NCBI RefSeq assembly: GCF_021044685.1
Contig: NZ_CP088014.1
Span: forward strand, 4,388,001 to 4,452,000
Length of the DNA: 64,000 bases
Direction of reading: 5' to 3'
DNA from: Bradyrhizobium daqingense
Lineage (GTDB): Bacteria > Pseudomonadota > Alphaproteobacteria > Rhizobiales > Xanthobacteraceae
Position numbers and translations under genes: made by a program. The notes beneath the pieces are model-generated. The model saw only the letters and a list, made by a program, of their open reading frames with translations, ran no database searches and was not told where the DNA came from. Shown here one piece after another: positions 32,702 through 40,904 of this stretch (its first letter is position 1; the number at the start of each line of letters is the position of its first letter).

Positions 32702-33507
32702 GGAACGCAGCGGCAGGGGACGGAGCGCGGCTCGATCTGAGCTTCGTTCACCGGGCCGATCGCACCGTGATCGACCGGCGAGTGTTCACCTGGCCGTTCG
32801 TGCTCACACGCAGCTTTCATGTCGATCCCGATCGGCCGAATTGCCTCAGCGTGATCGTGCAGACGGCAAGCGGGGCTGTTCACGGGGAGGACAGCCTCGT
32901 ACAGCGCCTCACGCTCGGCCCCGGGACGGCGGTTTGCCTGACAAATCAGGGCGCGACGTCTGTGCATCGCGCGGACCCCGCGGTGCGCGCCGTGGAGACA
33001 GTGAGGCTTGACGTTGCCAGTGGCGCCAGTCTCGAATATCTGCCCGAGCCGCGAATCCTGTTTCCCGATGCCGCTCTGTACCAATCTGTAGAGCTCGATT
33101 GCGCGAACGACGCTTGCGCGTTGATCGTCGATGCGTTCACGATGCACGACCCCGGCGGCGAAAGCCGCTGTTTCCGCGAACTGGAATCGACATTCTGCCT
33201 CAGGAGATCAATCGGCGAGCCGTCGATGGTCGACCGGACGCGCTTATGCCGTCCAGACCCCGGCATATTTCGTGGCTATAGAGCCTTTGGATCGGCGTTC
33301 CTGGTGCTGAGCCCTTCGCATGATCTGACGAATCTCCTCGGGTTACTGACAGGAGCGTTGGGCCGGATCCCGGGCCTCTATGGCGCGGCAAGCCTGTCGC
33401 CCGGACAGTCGGGGCTCGGGGTACGTCTAGCGGCCCTGGAGCTCAGACATCTCCGGCAGGCATTCGAACATATCAAGGCAATCTACCGTCAAGCCAACTT
33501 TCAATAG
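32698..33507 (+). CDS. ureD: Urease accessory protein UreD/UreH
   Basis: GTG start overlapping the ureG stop (GTGA); 269 residues. The UreD beta-helix pattern is visible in HVDPDRPNCLSVIVQTASGAVHGEDSL, GTAVCLTNQGATSVHRA, LEYLPEPRILFPDA and a C-terminal RLAALELRHLRQAF. UreD tethers apo-UreABC to UreF and UreG. Its position at the end of the operon, rather than first, differs from the common ureD-first order of rhizobia. Confidence 0.9.
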   Translation: MRNAAAGDGARLDLSFVHRADRTVIDRRVFTWPFVLTRSFHVDPDRPNCLSVIVQTASGAVHGEDSLVQRLTLGPGTAVCLTNQGATSVHRADPAVRAVETVRLDVASGASLEYLPEPRILFPDAALYQSVELDCANDACALIVDAFTMHDPGGESRCFRELESTFCLRRSIGEPSMVDRTRLCRPDPGIFRGYRAFGSAFLVLSPSHDLTNLLGLLTGALGRIPGLYGAASLSPGQSGLGVRLAALELRHLRQAFEHIKAIYRQANFQ

Positions 33508-33565
33508 GCAAGACGAGACTCGCAAATCAAACGCATGCGTCTCTGTTACAACAATTGGACGCCGG

Positions 33566-33766
33566 TTCGATATTTTTCCGCAGGTTGCGGAGCCACACCT
33601 GCGCTTACTCATCGATGAGGCCGCCCCTTCGGGCTTCACGCTGGTCAGCAAAATCGAAGCCGATGACGGTCGCTGGGAAGGCGAAGGCATGAAGGATGGT
33701 CAGAAGATGAAGTTTCACGCCGACGCCAAAACGGGCGAGATTATAGATGCACGGCCCGATCGCTAA
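33566..33766 (+). pseudogene. Small PepSY-like C-terminal remnant
   Basis: An open frame without a usable start encodes FDIFPQVAEPHLRLLIDEAA, then FTLVSKIEADDGRWEGEGMK and KFHADAKTGEIIDARPDR before TAA at 33764. The ending resembles a PepSY-type repeat (KxxFHxDAKTGEII). No signal peptide or ATG/GTG precedes it in frame, so it may be the 3' end of a decayed secreted protein. The next ~155 bp (33767-33924) hold nothing I recognise. Confidence 0.35.
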
Positions 33767-33924
33767 ATAGTGCTATCGCGTCACGGGCGCCCCGGCGATG
33801 CAGCCTGCTCGACCCGAAGCGACGAGCCGCGGCGACAAGGACAACCCGCTCATTCTGCCCTGCAACAAATGCAGACGTCCAATGGATTATCGCGCGACAC
33901 TAGGACGGCTGATCAAACAAACAG

Positions 33925-34045
33925 TTCGAAAACGACCCCATGCACATAGCCGGGGGTAATGAAATCAACGGCTCCCGTGGGGTTTGGAGGCGAGTTGGCG
34001 CGTCGGGCAAACGAGGTATATTGCGACTAGTCCGAAATGATCGGC
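33925..34045 (+). repeat. Dispersed Bradyrhizobium-type repeat, copy A
   Basis: The 5' block TTCGAAAACGACCCCATGCA starts at 33925. The 3' block CGTCGGGCAAACGAGGTATA is at 34001-34020, followed by AGTCCGAAATGATCG. Both blocks, in the same order, recur at 50594-50712 (reverse orientation) and 62050-62205. The copy ends at the stop of the minus-strand amidase. Confidence 0.65.
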
Positions 34046-35412
34046 TAGGCCTGCAACTGGGCCTCGATCTGCCGGGCGGCGCGCAGCAACGTGCGGTCTT
34101 GGCCGCGGCGGGCGATGATCTGGAGGCCGAAGGGAAGACCGTTCCCGTCCACCCCGCACGGAATCGAGATCGCCGGCAGGCGGGCGTGATTGACGAAGGA
34201 CGTGAATACCGCGTGCGCGCGCGGGCTCGCGGTGCGGCCGCCGATCGTGTCGGGCCCGAGCTGCGTGAACGGCCACGAGACGCAGGGCACTGTTGGCGCC
34301 AGCAGCAGGTCGGTATCGGTGAAGAAGGCTGCGAACGCGTTGGCGATCGCGGCGCTCGCCACCAGCGCGCCGGCGACGTCTGCGCCCGACCAGGACAGCC
34401 CTCGCTTGATCTGCCCGGCGATGTCGGGATCGAAGGCGGCCGGATCCCTCCGGAATGTGTCGCCATGGAGGGCGGCGAGGCCGGCGTGCTGGAGCGGCAT
34501 GATGGCGTCTTCCGTCGCGCCGGCTGGCCAGACCGGATCGCGCTGCGTGATGCACAGGCCGGTGGCGGCGAGACGCGCAACGGCGGAAGCGATGCCCTCG
34601 GCGACGACCTCGTCGACGGCGACGTCGAGCCCGAGACGCGGCGAGAACGCGATGCGCAGGCCGGCCGGATCATCGGCCGTTTGCGCAATGCCGGCGGAAT
34701 CCGGATCGCGAGGATCGACGTCCGCCATGGCTTCAAACGCCAGCGCGATATCGGCAACCTCGGTAGCGATCGGCGCGATGACGGAGAGGCCGAAGAACGG
34801 CTCGGCGAAACCGGGTCCATAGGGGATCGCCCCGTAAGACGGCTTGAAGCCGGCGACACCAACATGGGCGGGCGGCCTGCGGCTGGAGCCGCCGGCATCG
34901 GTACCGATCGCGAGCGGCACGAGTCCGGCTGCGACGGCGGTGGCGGGACCGCCCGATGAGCCGCCGGGCGTCAATGTGGGATCGAGCGGGTGCCGCGTCG
35001 GCCCGAACAGCGGTGAGGTTGTCACGCCCTTGCTCGCGAACTCGGAGGTTGCTCCCATGCCGACAACGACGGCTCCGGCCTTGCGCAGCCGCTCGATCGC
35101 GATCGCATCCTGCGGCGCGACGAAATCGGCAAACAGGCGTGAGCCCTGTGTCACGCGCCAGCCGCCGGTCCAGATATTGTCTTTGACCACAATGGGAACG
35201 CCGGCAAGCGGCATCGCATTGCCCGCGCGCAGGCGATCGTCCACCGCGGCGGCATCGGCCAGCGTGCGCGAGGGATCTGTGGTGACCACGGCGTTCAAGC
35301 TCTTCGCAGCCTCGATGCGGCCGAGGGCGGCGCTGGCGATTTCGACCGCGCTCGTCCGCCCGGCCGCAACGTCGGCCGCAATTTCCCGCGCGCTATTATC
35401 CGGCTTTGTCAT
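34045..35412 (-). CDS. Amidase (amidase-signature family)
   Basis: A 455-residue enzyme: VVKDNIWTGG (catalytic Lys), GGSSGGPATAVAAGLVPLAIGTDAGGSSRRPPAHVGVAGFKPSY with cis-Ser and nucleophile Ser, and a C-terminal ISIPCGVDGNGLPFGLQII. The family cleaves amides, ureides or carbamates, and its members include GatA-like, allophanate hydrolase and AtzE-type enzymes. It overlaps the upstream MFS gene by 17 bp, so the transporter probably imports its substrate. Substrate not identifiable. Confidence 0.9.
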   Translation of the reverse strand: MTKPDNSAREIAADVAAGRTSAVEIASAALGRIEAAKSLNAVVTTDPSRTLADAAAVDDRLRAGNAMPLAGVPIVVKDNIWTGGWRVTQGSRLFADFVAPQDAIAIERLRKAGAVVVGMGATSEFASKGVTTSPLFGPTRHPLDPTLTPGGSSGGPATAVAAGLVPLAIGTDAGGSSRRPPAHVGVAGFKPSYGAIPYGPGFAEPFFGLSVIAPIATEVADIALAFEAMADVDPRDPDSAGIAQTADDPAGLRIAFSPRLGLDVAVDEVVAEGIASAVARLAATGLCITQRDPVWPAGATEDAIMPLQHAGLAALHGDTFRRDPAAFDPDIAGQIKRGLSWSGADVAGALVASAAIANAFAAFFTDTDLLLAPTVPCVSWPFTQLGPDTIGGRTASPRAHAVFTSFVNHARLPAISIPCGVDGNGLPFGLQIIARRGQDRTLLRAARQIEAQLQA

Positions 35413-36589
35413 GGCCTCCCCAGATCAGAGCCGATGTGCCGCACAGCGCGAGGCACGCCAAGGCGGAGAAGGCCGCGCCGAGGCTCGCTACGCGATCCAG
35501 GATCGAGAGCAGGGCCGGCGCGGCCAGCAGGCCCGCATATGATGCGGTCAGGACTGCTCCGGTGGTCTCGCCGATCCTGTCCTGTGGGGCGAGGCGGGCA
35601 ATCTCCGCGACGAATACGCCGTTCCAGCCCGACGCTGTGAGGCCGAACAGGGCAGCGATCGCGAGCTGGCCGGTGCGACCGAGCGACGCGCCATCGAGGC
35701 CAAGCAGCGCGGCACAGAAGGCCATGCCGAGGCCGATGACGACGAGCACCATCCGCGAGGCATCGAGCTGCATGGCGACATAGCCCCAGCCGAGCCGGCC
35801 GACGAGGCCGCCTGCCTGTGCGCAAGCGAGCGCGATCCCGGCCTCGATATGGCTGAGGCCGAGCTCGCGGGTGCCGAGCGTGACAAAGAGTGTGTTGAGC
35901 GACACTTGCATGGCGCTGAAGGGCATCGAGGCCAGTGCCAGCACGGCGATGCGCCGGTCTGCGGTGACGAGCGCCAGTCGCGCACGGAGACCGAGTTCCG
36001 AAGGCGGGAGGACCTTGCCGGCATAGGTTGGGCGCAGCCGCTCGAACAGCAGGATTCCCAGAAGAGCACAGGCGCCCACCGCCGCATAGCACCAGGTCGG
36101 TCCGAGCGAGACGGCGATGGCCGGCAGAACCAGTGAGCCGCAGACGGCGCCGATCTGGTTGCCGGTCTGGCGGACCGAGAACACGAAGGCGCGGCGTTCG
36201 GCCGTCACGAGCCGCGACAGCAGAGCCGCGCTTGCTGGCGTCTCCGGCCCGAAGGCGAGTCCAAGGCAGAGGCCGGCAGCGAGCAGGGCCACCGTCGATC
36301 CGAGCGAGGCCAGCGCCATGCTGACGACGATGGCCGCCGCGCAGAGACTCGCGATCCGAAGCGAGCCCAGGCGCGCGATGAAGCCGCCGCCCCAGAAAGA
36401 AGCGGGAATGCCCACGGCGAACACCGCACAGGAGAACATCGAGAGCTGCCAGACCTCGATCTGGGCCCGGGGCGCGACCACGCCCGGCGCGAACAGGGCC
36501 AGTGCCACCAGCGCCTGAAGCGAGGTCATGGCCCCAAGGGCCGGCAGAAGCGGAGGCGCTGGCCGAACGGCCGCGTTTGCGTCTACCAT
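35396..36589 (-). CDS. MFS transporter
   Basis: A 397-residue protein with about 12 hydrophobic segments. The start at ATG 36589 (MVDANAAVRPAPP) was chosen because the upstream frame is not protein-like; an ATG at 36526 is an alternative. Motifs: ASFWGGGFIARLGSLRIAS (MFS loop 2-3) and SVRQTGNQIGAVCG in helix 5. It is the first gene of a two-gene unit with the amidase. Its start lies only 23 bp from the divergent HIUase-like gene, leaving almost no space for separate promoters. Confidence 0.85.
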   Translation of the reverse strand: MVDANAAVRPAPPLLPALGAMTSLQALVALALFAPGVVAPRAQIEVWQLSMFSCAVFAVGIPASFWGGGFIARLGSLRIASLCAAAIVVSMALASLGSTVALLAAGLCLGLAFGPETPASAALLSRLVTAERRAFVFSVRQTGNQIGAVCGSLVLPAIAVSLGPTWCYAAVGACALLGILLFERLRPTYAGKVLPPSELGLRARLALVTADRRIAVLALASMPFSAMQVSLNTLFVTLGTRELGLSHIEAGIALACAQAGGLVGRLGWGYVAMQLDASRMVLVVIGLGMAFCAALLGLDGASLGRTGQLAIAALFGLTASGWNGVFVAEIARLAPQDRIGETTGAVLTASYAGLLAAPALLSILDRVASLGAAFSALACLALCGTSALIWGGHDKAG

Positions 36590-36612
36590 GGCGCTGCGCT
36601 CACGGGAGGGAC

Positions 36613-36951
36613 ATGGTGGCAGGCGGTATTTCCATTCACGCAGTCGATGTGGCGAGCGGACGCCCGGCAAACGGGCTGCGCGTCGAGATCTGGCGGATCG
36701 ATCCGGAAAAGGTGCGCCTCGTCGACGGACGGCTCGGAGCCAATGGCGCGCTCGACCATGCCGTCGCGCAGGGCGCGCGCGTCACGGCGGGCGAGTATGA
36801 GGTCTTGTTTCATCTGGGTGAATTCTTCGGCGACGGCGACGCTTTCCTGACCGTGACGCCGTTCCGCTTCCGCATCAAGAACGTTGACGAGCATTTCCAT
36901 CTGCCGCTGAAGTTTACCCGCTGGGGGTATTCGCTGTTCCGCGGCGCCTGA
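36613..36951 (+). CDS. Transthyretin-like/5-hydroxyisourate hydrolase-like protein
   Basis: A 112-residue protein after GGGAGGG; the GTG at 36616 is an alternative start. Conserved positions include His9 in ISIHAVDVASGRPA, Arg23 in LRVEIWR, and a histidine in HFHLPLKFTRWGYSLFRGA. The C-terminal FRGA corresponds to the diagnostic YRGS tetrapeptide of HIU hydrolases. HIUase converts 5-hydroxyisourate to OHCU in uric acid breakdown. The altered tetrapeptide and the absence of uricase, OHCU decarboxylase or allantoinase nearby leave the substrate uncertain. The stop abuts the convergent permease. Confidence 0.75.
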   Translation: MVAGGISIHAVDVASGRPANGLRVEIWRIDPEKVRLVDGRLGANGALDHAVAQGARVTAGEYEVLFHLGEFFGDGDAFLTVTPFRFRIKNVDEHFHLPLKFTRWGYSLFRGA

Positions 36952-37767
36952 TCAGCTCGTCAGCCGCCGCGACAATCCGGTGACACGCTCCATCACCGCG
37001 ACCAGCGCCACGGTCGCGATGATCAGCACGCCCGACAGCGCGGCGATGGTGACATCGAGCTTGCCCTCGAGATCCTGCCACATCCGGATCGGCAGCATAT
37101 CGGTTGCGGCATCGCGCAGGAACAGCGAGACCGGCACGTTGTCGAAGGACGACATGAAGGCGATGAAGGCGCCAGCGATGATGCCCGGCCGGATCAGCGG
37201 CAGCACGATCCGCCGAAATGTGTAGAGGCGGCTCGCGCCCAGCACGGCCGAACTCTCGAGCAGGGTCGGCTCGAGCTGGGCGAGCGCGGCGACCGAGTTG
37301 CGGACCACATAGGGAACGCAGACCACGGTATGGCCGATCACCAACGTCAGCGGCGAGACCGGCAGTCCGACCAGGGAGAACAGCATCAGCGCAGCCAAAC
37401 CGAAAGCCAGCGCCGGCAAGACCAGCGGCGACATGAAGAGGGAATCGAGCAACCGCGCCGACAGCGTCTGCGACCGCGAGATCGCGAGCGCCGCCGCGAC
37501 GCCGAGCACGACGGACAGGCCGGTCGCCCACAGCGCGACGATGAGGCTGTTCTTGGCGGCGAAATGCAGCTGCCAGGCGTTCCAAAGCTCGACGTACCAG
37601 CGCAGCGAATAGCCGGGTGGGGGAAAGCGAAGCGAGAATCCACTGGTGAAGGAAACGATCAGCACCACGAGTGAGGGCGCGATGATGATGACGAGCGCGA
37701 TCACCGCGATGACGGTCATCACGAGTTCGAAGCTCAGAGCTTCCAAGATGAGCCTGCGGCCGCTCAT
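36952..37767 (-). CDS. ABC transporter permease, PotC-like
   Basis: A 271-residue membrane protein starting at 37767 with a TAATG overlap to the other permease. About six membrane helices, with the coupling loop LLESSAVLGASRLYTFRRIVLPLIRPGIIAG (EAA motif). The type I importer architecture matches the spermidine/putrescine family, whose members also carry other cationic or carboxylate small molecules. Last gene of the ATPase-receptor-permease-permease operon. Confidence 0.9.
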   Translation of the reverse strand: MSGRRLILEALSFELVMTVIAVIALVIIIAPSLVVLIVSFTSGFSLRFPPPGYSLRWYVELWNAWQLHFAAKNSLIVALWATGLSVVLGVAAALAISRSQTLSARLLDSLFMSPLVLPALAFGLAALMLFSLVGLPVSPLTLVIGHTVVCVPYVVRNSVAALAQLEPTLLESSAVLGASRLYTFRRIVLPLIRPGIIAGAFIAFMSSFDNVPVSLFLRDAATDMLPIRMWQDLEGKLDVTIAALSGVLIIATVALVAVMERVTGLSRRLTS

Positions 37768-38630
37768 TACGCCCATCCATAGCCGCGCGACAAGCGGCCG
37801 AGCGTGGTGAAGACGGAGACGACCGCGAGCACGGCGAGCAGGAAGATAATCGAGATCGCGGCAGCAAAAGGCCAGTTCTGCAGGGTCGATGCCTGCTGGT
37901 AGAGATACATCGGCATGAACAGCATCTGCCCGCCGCCGACCAGCGACTGGGTGATGAAGGCCGTGATCGCCGCGGCATAGGTCAACGTGCAGCCGGCGAT
38001 CACGCCGGGCAGCGACAGCGGCAGCACGATTCTGAAGAACGTGCGCCAACTCCCGGCGCCGAGCGAGCAGGATGCGTCGTCGAGATTGGGGTCGATGCGG
38101 CCGAGCGCGGTGATCAGCGGTAGCGTCATCAAGGGCATCTGCACCTGCGCCAGCGCGATCACCACGCCGAACTGGGTGTAGAGCAGCTTCAAGGGCGTGT
38201 CGATGATGCCGAGGGATTGCAGCGTTGCATTGATGATGCCCTGGCGGCCCAGGATGACGATCCAGGCGAAGGTGCGCACCACCACGCTGGTCAGAAGCGG
38301 CAGCAGCACGATCAGGATGATGATGGTCTGCAGTCGCGGTCCAACCCGCTGGTACAGCCAGGCGATGGGAAAGCCGAGCACGAGACATACGGCGGTCACC
38401 TCGGCGCCGAGCAGCAGCGTCGAGCCGAGAACGCCGAGACTGAAGGGGTCGGTGAGGAAGTGCAGGTACTGGCCGAGCCCCCAATGGAGCCCGGCGGTGT
38501 CGTTGTGGAGCGAGAGCCAGAGCAGTTGCAGCAGCGGCGCAACGAAGAATAACAGGAAAAACAACGCCAGCGGCGCTGCCAATCCCATTCCATAGGACGT
38601 GACGTCCCGTGATGCCGGTGCTGCCCCCAT
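37767..38630 (-). CDS. ABC transporter permease, PotB-like
   Basis: A 287-residue permease with an N-terminal hydrophobic helix (GLAAPLALFFLLFFVAPLLQLL) and the EAA-loop LDDASCSLGAGSWRTFFRIVLPLSLPGVIAG. It forms the heterodimeric membrane channel with the overlapping PotC-like protein. It lies 19 bp after the receptor gene on the same strand. Confidence 0.9.
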   Translation of the reverse strand: MGAAPASRDVTSYGMGLAAPLALFFLLFFVAPLLQLLWLSLHNDTAGLHWGLGQYLHFLTDPFSLGVLGSTLLLGAEVTAVCLVLGFPIAWLYQRVGPRLQTIIILIVLLPLLTSVVVRTFAWIVILGRQGIINATLQSLGIIDTPLKLLYTQFGVVIALAQVQMPLMTLPLITALGRIDPNLDDASCSLGAGSWRTFFRIVLPLSLPGVIAGCTLTYAAAITAFITQSLVGGGQMLFMPMYLYQQASTLQNWPFAAAISIIFLLAVLAVVSVFTTLGRLSRGYGWA

Positions 38631-38649
38631 GGATCAAGTCTTCAAGGTC

Positions 38650-39696
38650 TTAGATCTTGATTTCCCGGTTGAAGCGCTCGATCCAGGCCGAGCGCTGCTC
38701 GTTGATCTTCTTCCAGTCCTGGAAGACGAATTTCTGCTTCAGCTCGGCGGTGTCCTTGGCGAGCACGCGCGCGATCTCGCCGCCCATCGTCACCTTGGAA
38801 TTGGTCGGCACGATCAGATAGGGCGGGTTCATCAGCGTGGTCTGAACCTCGGGCGTCAGCGCAGCCTCGATCAGCTTGAAGGCGAGCTCGCGGTTCGGCG
38901 AGTTCTTGACGATGTGGATCGTGGTCTTGAACGCGATCGCACCTTCCTTCGGCGCGACGAACTCGACCGGCACGCCGCGGGCCTTCAGAATTTGGATGGC
39001 GTTGAAATTGCCGGGCGAGATGTCGATCTGACCCTGCTGGAACAGGGTCGCGAGCGCACCGGGATTGGCGGCGACCGCGGCGAGATTGGGCTTGAGCTCC
39101 TCCAGCGCCTTGAAGCCGGGATCGACATTGGCCTCCGAGCCACCGCGCATCTTGGCGATCTCGACCAGCCAGCCGGTGCCGAGCGTCGAGTTGAGGTTGG
39201 TGATGCCGACGCGGCCCTTGAACTCCGGCTTCCAGAGATCGGCCCAGGACGTCGGGGGCGTCTTTACGGCTTCCGGATTGTAGGTGAGGCCGACGACCTG
39301 GAAGAACGGGGCGGGGCCCATCGGCTCCTGCGCCTCGCCGATCAGGTCCTTGTAATAGGCACTCTTCTCGACCGGATAAGGTTCGACCAGGTCCTGGCCA
39401 ATTGCGACCAGGGCCGGACCCGGATCGTGCAGCATGACATCGATCGGCGGATTGGCTTTGGCGGCATTCACCTTCGCGATCTGATCGACCGACAACATGG
39501 GGTCGAGCACCATCGCCGCATCGGCATTGGCCTTGCGGAAGGCCGGTACCAGCACGGCCTTGTGCGCTTCCTCCCAGCTTCCGGTGAAGGTCGCAAACAC
39601 CAGCGGCCGAGCCTGGGCAAAACTCAGTCCGGGAAACGCCTTCATGGCCCCGAGGGTGAGGGCGGTGGTCATTAGGCTTCGGCGGTTGAGGATCAT
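38650..39696 (-). CDS. ABC transporter receptor, PotD-like
   Basis: A 348-residue periplasmic protein. The leader MILNRRSLMTTALTLGAMKA has a twin-arginine-like motif, and cleavage is likely after SFAQA. The body matches type 2 receptors of the polyamine/iron group: FATFTGSWEEAHKAVLVPAF, the PTSWADLWKPEFKGRVGI motif near residue 150, and a C-terminal WIERFNREI. Acidic polyamine ligands of PotD were not mapped, so polyamine specificity should not be assumed. Confidence 0.88.
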   Translation of the reverse strand: MILNRRSLMTTALTLGAMKAFPGLSFAQARPLVFATFTGSWEEAHKAVLVPAFRKANADAAMVLDPMLSVDQIAKVNAAKANPPIDVMLHDPGPALVAIGQDLVEPYPVEKSAYYKDLIGEAQEPMGPAPFFQVVGLTYNPEAVKTPPTSWADLWKPEFKGRVGITNLNSTLGTGWLVEIAKMRGGSEANVDPGFKALEELKPNLAAVAANPGALATLFQQGQIDISPGNFNAIQILKARGVPVEFVAPKEGAIAFKTTIHIVKNSPNRELAFKLIEAALTPEVQTTLMNPPYLIVPTNSKVTMGGEIARVLAKDTAELKQKFVFQDWKKINEQRSAWIERFNREIKI

Positions 39697-39724
39697 GTCG
39701 AACTCCGTATGGACTATGACTGAA

Positions 39725-40816
39725 CTAAAGTGTTGCGGGAAAGGCGTTGGCGAGCGAGGGGGCGAGCGGTGCGAGGCGCACGGCCGCGCCGCTCTCCAGC
39801 GCGCGCGTCTCGCCGATACGCGCCTGTGATACCTTTACGCCGGAGCCGTCGGCCGTGGTGATCTCGTGCACGACGGTGGCCCCGAGCGGCAGCGACATGG
39901 CGACCACGCCGGCAAAGCCGGTTTCGTGGCCGACGAATTGCAGATGCTCGGGGCGGATGCACACGGTGACGCGGCCGCCTTCGGTGAGGTTGCCCGCCGG
40001 CCGCGCGATGATCTCCGCGCCGGCGTCGAGCCGGACTTTCGCGGCCGTGCGGTCCGCGGAGACCACGACGCCGGGCATGCGATTGGTCGAGCCGACAAAC
40101 GTGTTCACGAACAGGGTCTGCGGGCGATCGTAGACATCGGACGGCGATCCGAATTGCTCGAGCTTGCCATGGCTCAGCACGGCGACCCGGTCGGCCATCG
40201 AGAGGGCTTCCTCCTGGTCGTGTGTCACGATCAGCGTGGTGATGCCGGAGACGCGCTGCAGCCGTTTGACCTCGATCTGCATGTCCAGCCGCAGATTCTT
40301 GTCGAGCGCGGCGAAGGGCTCGTCGAGCAGCAGGATCGACGGCTTGATCGCGAGCGCGCGGGCCAGCGCCACGCGCTGCTGTTGGCCGCCGGAAAGCTGC
40401 CGCGGCAGCCGCTCGGCCATCGCGGGCAATTGCACCAGGTCGAGCAGGCGCTGCGCCTCGCGCTGGCGCGTCGCCTTATCGATGCCGCGGGCGGCGAGCC
40501 CGTAAGCCACGTTCTCGCTGATCGACAGATGCGGGAATAGCGCGTAATTCTGGAATACGATGCCCACGGCGCGCTTGTTCGGCGGCAGTCTATCGACAAT
40601 GTCGTCGCCGATGATGATCCGGCCTTGCGTCTGCGCAATGAAGCCCGCGATGATCCGCAGCAGCGTGGTCTTGCCGCATCCTGACGGGCCGAGCAGGGCG
40701 ATGATCTCGCCGCCCTTGATGTCGAGATTGATGTTCTCGACCGCGAGTGCGCCGCTGGGATAGCGGTGCGTGACGGCATCGACGACGAGCGAACGTCCGC
40801 CTTGCGCTTCAGCCAT
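39725..40816 (-). CDS. ABC transporter ATPase, PotA-like
   Basis: ATG 40816 is preceded on its strand by GGAGGCAAC; 363 residues. Walker A is GPSGCGKTT, signature LSGGQQQRVALARALA, Walker B ILLLDEPFAALD, H-loop IVTHDQEEALSMADRVAV. A C-terminal TOBE domain begins near VRLDAGAEIIARPAG. First gene of the polyamine-type transporter operon, diverging from the amidase at 40905 across 88 bp. Confidence 0.93.
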   Translation of the reverse strand: MAEAQGGRSLVVDAVTHRYPSGALAVENINLDIKGGEIIALLGPSGCGKTTLLRIIAGFIAQTQGRIIIGDDIVDRLPPNKRAVGIVFQNYALFPHLSISENVAYGLAARGIDKATRQREAQRLLDLVQLPAMAERLPRQLSGGQQQRVALARALAIKPSILLLDEPFAALDKNLRLDMQIEVKRLQRVSGITTLIVTHDQEEALSMADRVAVLSHGKLEQFGSPSDVYDRPQTLFVNTFVGSTNRMPGVVVSADRTAAKVRLDAGAEIIARPAGNLTEGGRVTVCIRPEHLQFVGHETGFAGVVAMSLPLGATVVHEITTADGSGVKVSQARIGETRALESGAAVRLAPLAPSLANAFPATL

Positions 40817-40904
40817 GGTGTTGCCTCCGGTTCTCCCGAGGAAGAAAGCAAGTCTCGTGCCCGCCGCGCTCGCCTTTCGATGCGAGGTTTGGCATTGTGC
40901 GGCA

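Noticed and set aside
36952..38637. 561-codon reading of the PotC-like permease including sequence upstream of 37767
   Set aside because: The extra N-terminal part is an out-of-frame reading of the PotB-like gene. The TAATG overlap at 37767 gives the normal permease length.
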